DNA of 6,416 nucleotides from Pseudomonadota bacterium (GTDB taxonomy: Bacteria; Pseudomonadota; Gammaproteobacteria; Acidithiobacillales; Acidithiobacillaceae), in assembly GCA_021818125.1 (NCBI GenBank), contig JAKAFG010000120.1:1-6416 (forward strand). Direction: 5' to 3'. A model generated the notes under the pieces. The model had not been told where the DNA came from. It ran no database searches and was given only the letters and a program-made list of their open reading frames with translations. This document shows positions 5,715 through 6,416 of this stretch, one piece after another (position 1 is the stretch's first letter; every line of letters begins with the position of its first letter). Position numbers and translations under genes: made by a program.

Positions 5715-5722
5715 GTTCAAGG

Positions 5723-5730
5723 TTCCTTTT
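5723..5730 (-). promoter_or_regulatory. Shine-Dalgarno deciding the trbF start
   Basis: The minus strand reads AAAAGGAA. The AAGGA core is 9 nt from ATG 5714 and 3 nt from TTG 5720, which supports the ATG. The 43-nt trbL-trbF gap holding it is the longest gap between trb genes here; I see no clear promoter or hairpin in it. Confidence 0.7.
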
Positions 5731-5757
5731 GCGTACTATTTGTGGCGGTATGGCGCG

Positions 5758-6416
5758 TCAGTCGAGATGTTTCAGGTCGATTTTCGGGGCACTGACGCCA
5801 CCTGTGGACGGGCTGCCCGGCATCAGGGTGTCATGGGCGCCATGTATTGCGTCCTGCGTCTGCCTGTGGGTGTTTACCCATTTATCAAACGCGGAAGGCG
5901 TGTCGGTTGCGGGTGCTTTCGGTGCCGCAACCGCTGAACCGGCGCTGGACGTTGGCGTTGCGTTCGGTGCCCCTGATCCTGTGGGCGGCAATGGGGCCGC
6001 AACCGCTGAACCGACGCTCGCCGGGGTCGTAGTTGCCGGGGCGCTCGGCGCCGACGGACGGGGATTTGTCGTGCCAGAGGCCGGGGCCTGCGTCCCTGAC
6101 GTTGCCGCTCCAGGGGTGGTGCCGGATCTTGTCGGGGCCGCGACACCTGCCGATGCCGTGCCCGACGTTGCCGAAGACGGGGCCTGCACGCCAGAGGTGG
6201 AAGCCGGGCCGGACGGTGTCGGGGCTGGGACACCAGCCGATGCCGTGCCAGGGGTTGTGACTGTGCCGGACATTACCGGGGCCGAGACACCGGCCGATGC
6301 GCTGGTTCCCCCAGCGGCACCCATAGCACCCGCGCCGCCCGCAAGGCCGCCGCTGGCGGCACCCGTTCCACCTGAAGCAAGCCCAGCCGCTTCGGCCACG
6401 CTCATAATGCCCGCAC
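5758..6416 (-). CDS. trbL: C-terminal part of TrbL (VirB6-like), 5' end outside window
   Basis: The frame is open from the window edge to TGA at 5758-5760, about 218 residues. An ATG at 6405 lies within this run, but it has no ribosome site and the reading frame continues above it, so I treat it as internal. AEAAGLASGGTGAASGGLAGG is typical of the region just after the membrane domain of TrbL, the polytopic inner-membrane channel protein. It leads into a long Ala/Gly/Ser/Thr/Pro low-complexity tail with short internal repeats. The last ~45 residues become complex again (AFDKWVNTHRQTQDAIHGAHDTLM, then APKIDLKHLD). The membrane helices that would prove the family lie outside the window. Assignment rests on this tail and on its place directly before trbF, as in Ti-type trb operons. 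Confidence 0.8.
   Translation of the reverse strand, partial: AGIMSVAEAAGLASGGTGAASGGLAGGAGAMGAAGGTSASAGVSAPVMSGTVTTPGTASAGVPAPTPSGPASTSGVQAPSSATSGTASAGVAAPTRSGTTPGAATSGTQAPASGTTNPRPSAPSAPATTTPASVGSAVAAPLPPTGSGAPNATPTSSAGSAVAAPKAPATDTPSAFDKWVNTHRQTQDAIHGAHDTLMPGSPSTGGVSAPKIDLKHLD
5924..6018 (-). repeat. 23-bp direct repeat in the trbL low-complexity tail
   Basis: Matching 23-nt stretches lie at 5924-5946 and 5996-6018 with one mismatch. The period of 72 nt keeps the frame, and the copies encode SAGSAVAA and SVGSAVAA. This is part of the repetitive, probably disordered cytoplasmic or periplasmic tail of TrbL. Confidence 0.85.
6131..6300 (-). repeat. Three-copy degenerate repeat in the trbL tail
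   Basis: Related stretches of about 26-32 nt occur at 6131-6162, 6218-6249 and 6275-6300. They share a GGGGC-x-GACACC-GCCGATGC core on the plus strand. In frame they encode a recurring ASAGVxAP unit (SASAGVSAPVMSG, TASAGVPAPTPSG, TASAGVAAPTRSG). The spacing is uneven but divisible by three. Confidence 0.85.

Noticed and set aside
5130..5795. Plus-strand ORF of 221 codons opposite trbF
   Set aside because: It is antisense to a clear VirB8-family gene and crosses the trbL-trbF gap. No ribosome site or recognisable protein features are present.

Overview
This window holds the distal part of a conjugative type IV secretion (mating-pair formation) operon of the Trb / P-type family, almost all on the minus strand. 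The families point to a proteobacterium, and most of the DNA is GC-rich (by eye near 60%). The setting is most likely a conjugative plasmid or an integrative and conjugative element. No replication gene, relaxase, integrase or tRNA is visible, so plasmid versus chromosome and the genus stay undecided.

Read in the direction of transcription (high to low coordinates), the order is: the 3' part of trbL (VirB6-like), trbF (VirB8-like), trbG (VirB9-like), trbI (VirB10-like), a small charged helical protein with an internal duplication, a stand-alone WGR-domain protein, a very short PlsC/Aas-like acyltransferase, a membrane-bound TraB (Lnt-like carbon-nitrogen hydrolase), and an AT-rich small ORF of unknown function. 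TrbL-TrbF-TrbG-TrbI follows the Ti-plasmid trb order (L-F-G-H-I), but no trbH lies between trbG and trbI. Gaps are 43 nt or less, and the accessory genes after trbI mostly overlap, several through ATGA stop/start junctions, so the block looks like one translationally coupled transcription unit. At the left edge the 3' end of a plus-strand gene converges on the operon, with only 2 nt between the two stop codons.

TrbF, TrbG and TrbI form the inner-membrane/periplasm/outer-membrane core of the secretion channel, and TrbL is the polytopic inner-membrane channel component. The unusual part is the accessory block at about 530-2664. It places two enzymes of lipid-chemistry families (LPLAT acyltransferase and Lnt-like TraB) beside a likely nucleic-acid-binding WGR protein and a repeat-containing helical protein, all coupled to the channel genes. 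That block is the best candidate here for poorly described biology. The core genes are ordinary conjugation genes. No long stretch lacks a gene.
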